Positions 6,300-6,409 of a DNA stretch of 6,409 nucleotides are shown piece by piece; position 1 is the stretch's first letter; each line of letters starts with the position of its first letter. Made by a program: the position numbers and the translations under genes. Source of the DNA: Defluviitaleaceae bacterium. GTDB lineage: Bacteria > Bacillota > Clostridia > Lachnospirales > WRAX01. The notes under the pieces were generated by a model, which made no database searches, was not told the origin of the DNA, and saw only the letters and a list, made by a program, of their open reading frames with translations. The DNA lies in contig WRBU01000068.1 in the NCBI GenBank assembly GCA_009784355.1, positions 1 to 6,409 of the forward strand, in the 5' to 3' direction.

Positions 6300-6409
6300 A
6301 AAATATTACATTTTGGCTACAATTTAGTTATAATACTTGCACCTCTACACCCGCCCCATCTCCACATTCTAACAACTAGAGTTTTAATGTTCAAGCTGTC
6401 TGCGAGTAC
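6300..6409. other. Leader of the SPL-family gene and unresolved right edge
   Basis: On the minus strand this should contain the SPL-family promoter. A TATTATAA tract (near 6326-6333) is the best -10 candidate, but there is no convincing -35. On the plus strand TATAAT (6329-6334) could be a -10 for a rightward gene, and ATG at 6387 opens a frame to the edge (MFKLSAS) behind a weak TAGAG. On the minus strand two frames are open from the edge: one ends in TRRQLEH before TAA near 6386, and another stays open to a TAG near 6317. I cannot decide among these from about 100 bases. Confidence 0.3.

Overview
The window looks like chromosomal DNA of a low-to-moderate GC Firmicute, most likely a member of the Clostridia. 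This rests on the gene set (a TIGR03960 radical SAM protein, a TIGR03936/DUF2344 protein and an RNase E/G in that order), on strong AAGGAG/GGAGG-type ribosome binding sites, and on sigma-A-like promoters. I cannot name a genus. All identifications come from reading motifs by eye; no search was run.

Layout. Bases 1-4663 form a minus-strand operon of four overlapping genes. In transcription order they are a polytopic membrane protein with a C-terminal RDD domain (4663-3377), a TIGR03960-type radical SAM protein (3384-1624), a TIGR03936/DUF2344 protein (1643-1029), and an RNase E/G that runs off the left edge (1032-1). The overlaps are 8, 20 and 4 bases, so the genes are probably translationally coupled. 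A probable extended -10 promoter lies just before the first gene. In related Clostridia the RNase E/G is commonly followed by rplU and rpmA, which would lie beyond the left edge here.

Bases 4664-4887 are a divergent intergenic region with a promoter in each direction. The plus-strand promoter is near consensus (TTGAAA-17-TATACT). A 30-base AT-rich inverted repeat ends inside its -35 box. This promoter drives a single gene (4888-5382) for a small zinc-type T-fold protein of the 6-pyruvoyl-tetrahydropterin synthase/QueD superfamily. It keeps the three zinc histidines but appears to lack both the catalytic cysteine and the pterin-anchoring glutamate.

Converging on it, 18 bases away, is a minus-strand gene (6288-5401) for a COG1533/SPL-family radical SAM protein. 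The last ~110 bases hold its leader and ambiguous sequence.

How the genes may work together: the four-gene operon joins an RNA-decay/processing enzyme to an uncharacterised radical SAM pair, which suggests a role in RNA or ribosome metabolism (inference). The QueD-like gene and the SPL-family gene look like independent single-gene units. The most interesting point is the active-site-divergent QueD-like protein under a strong, possibly operator-controlled promoter. I see no mobile element, CRISPR array, tRNA or rRNA.
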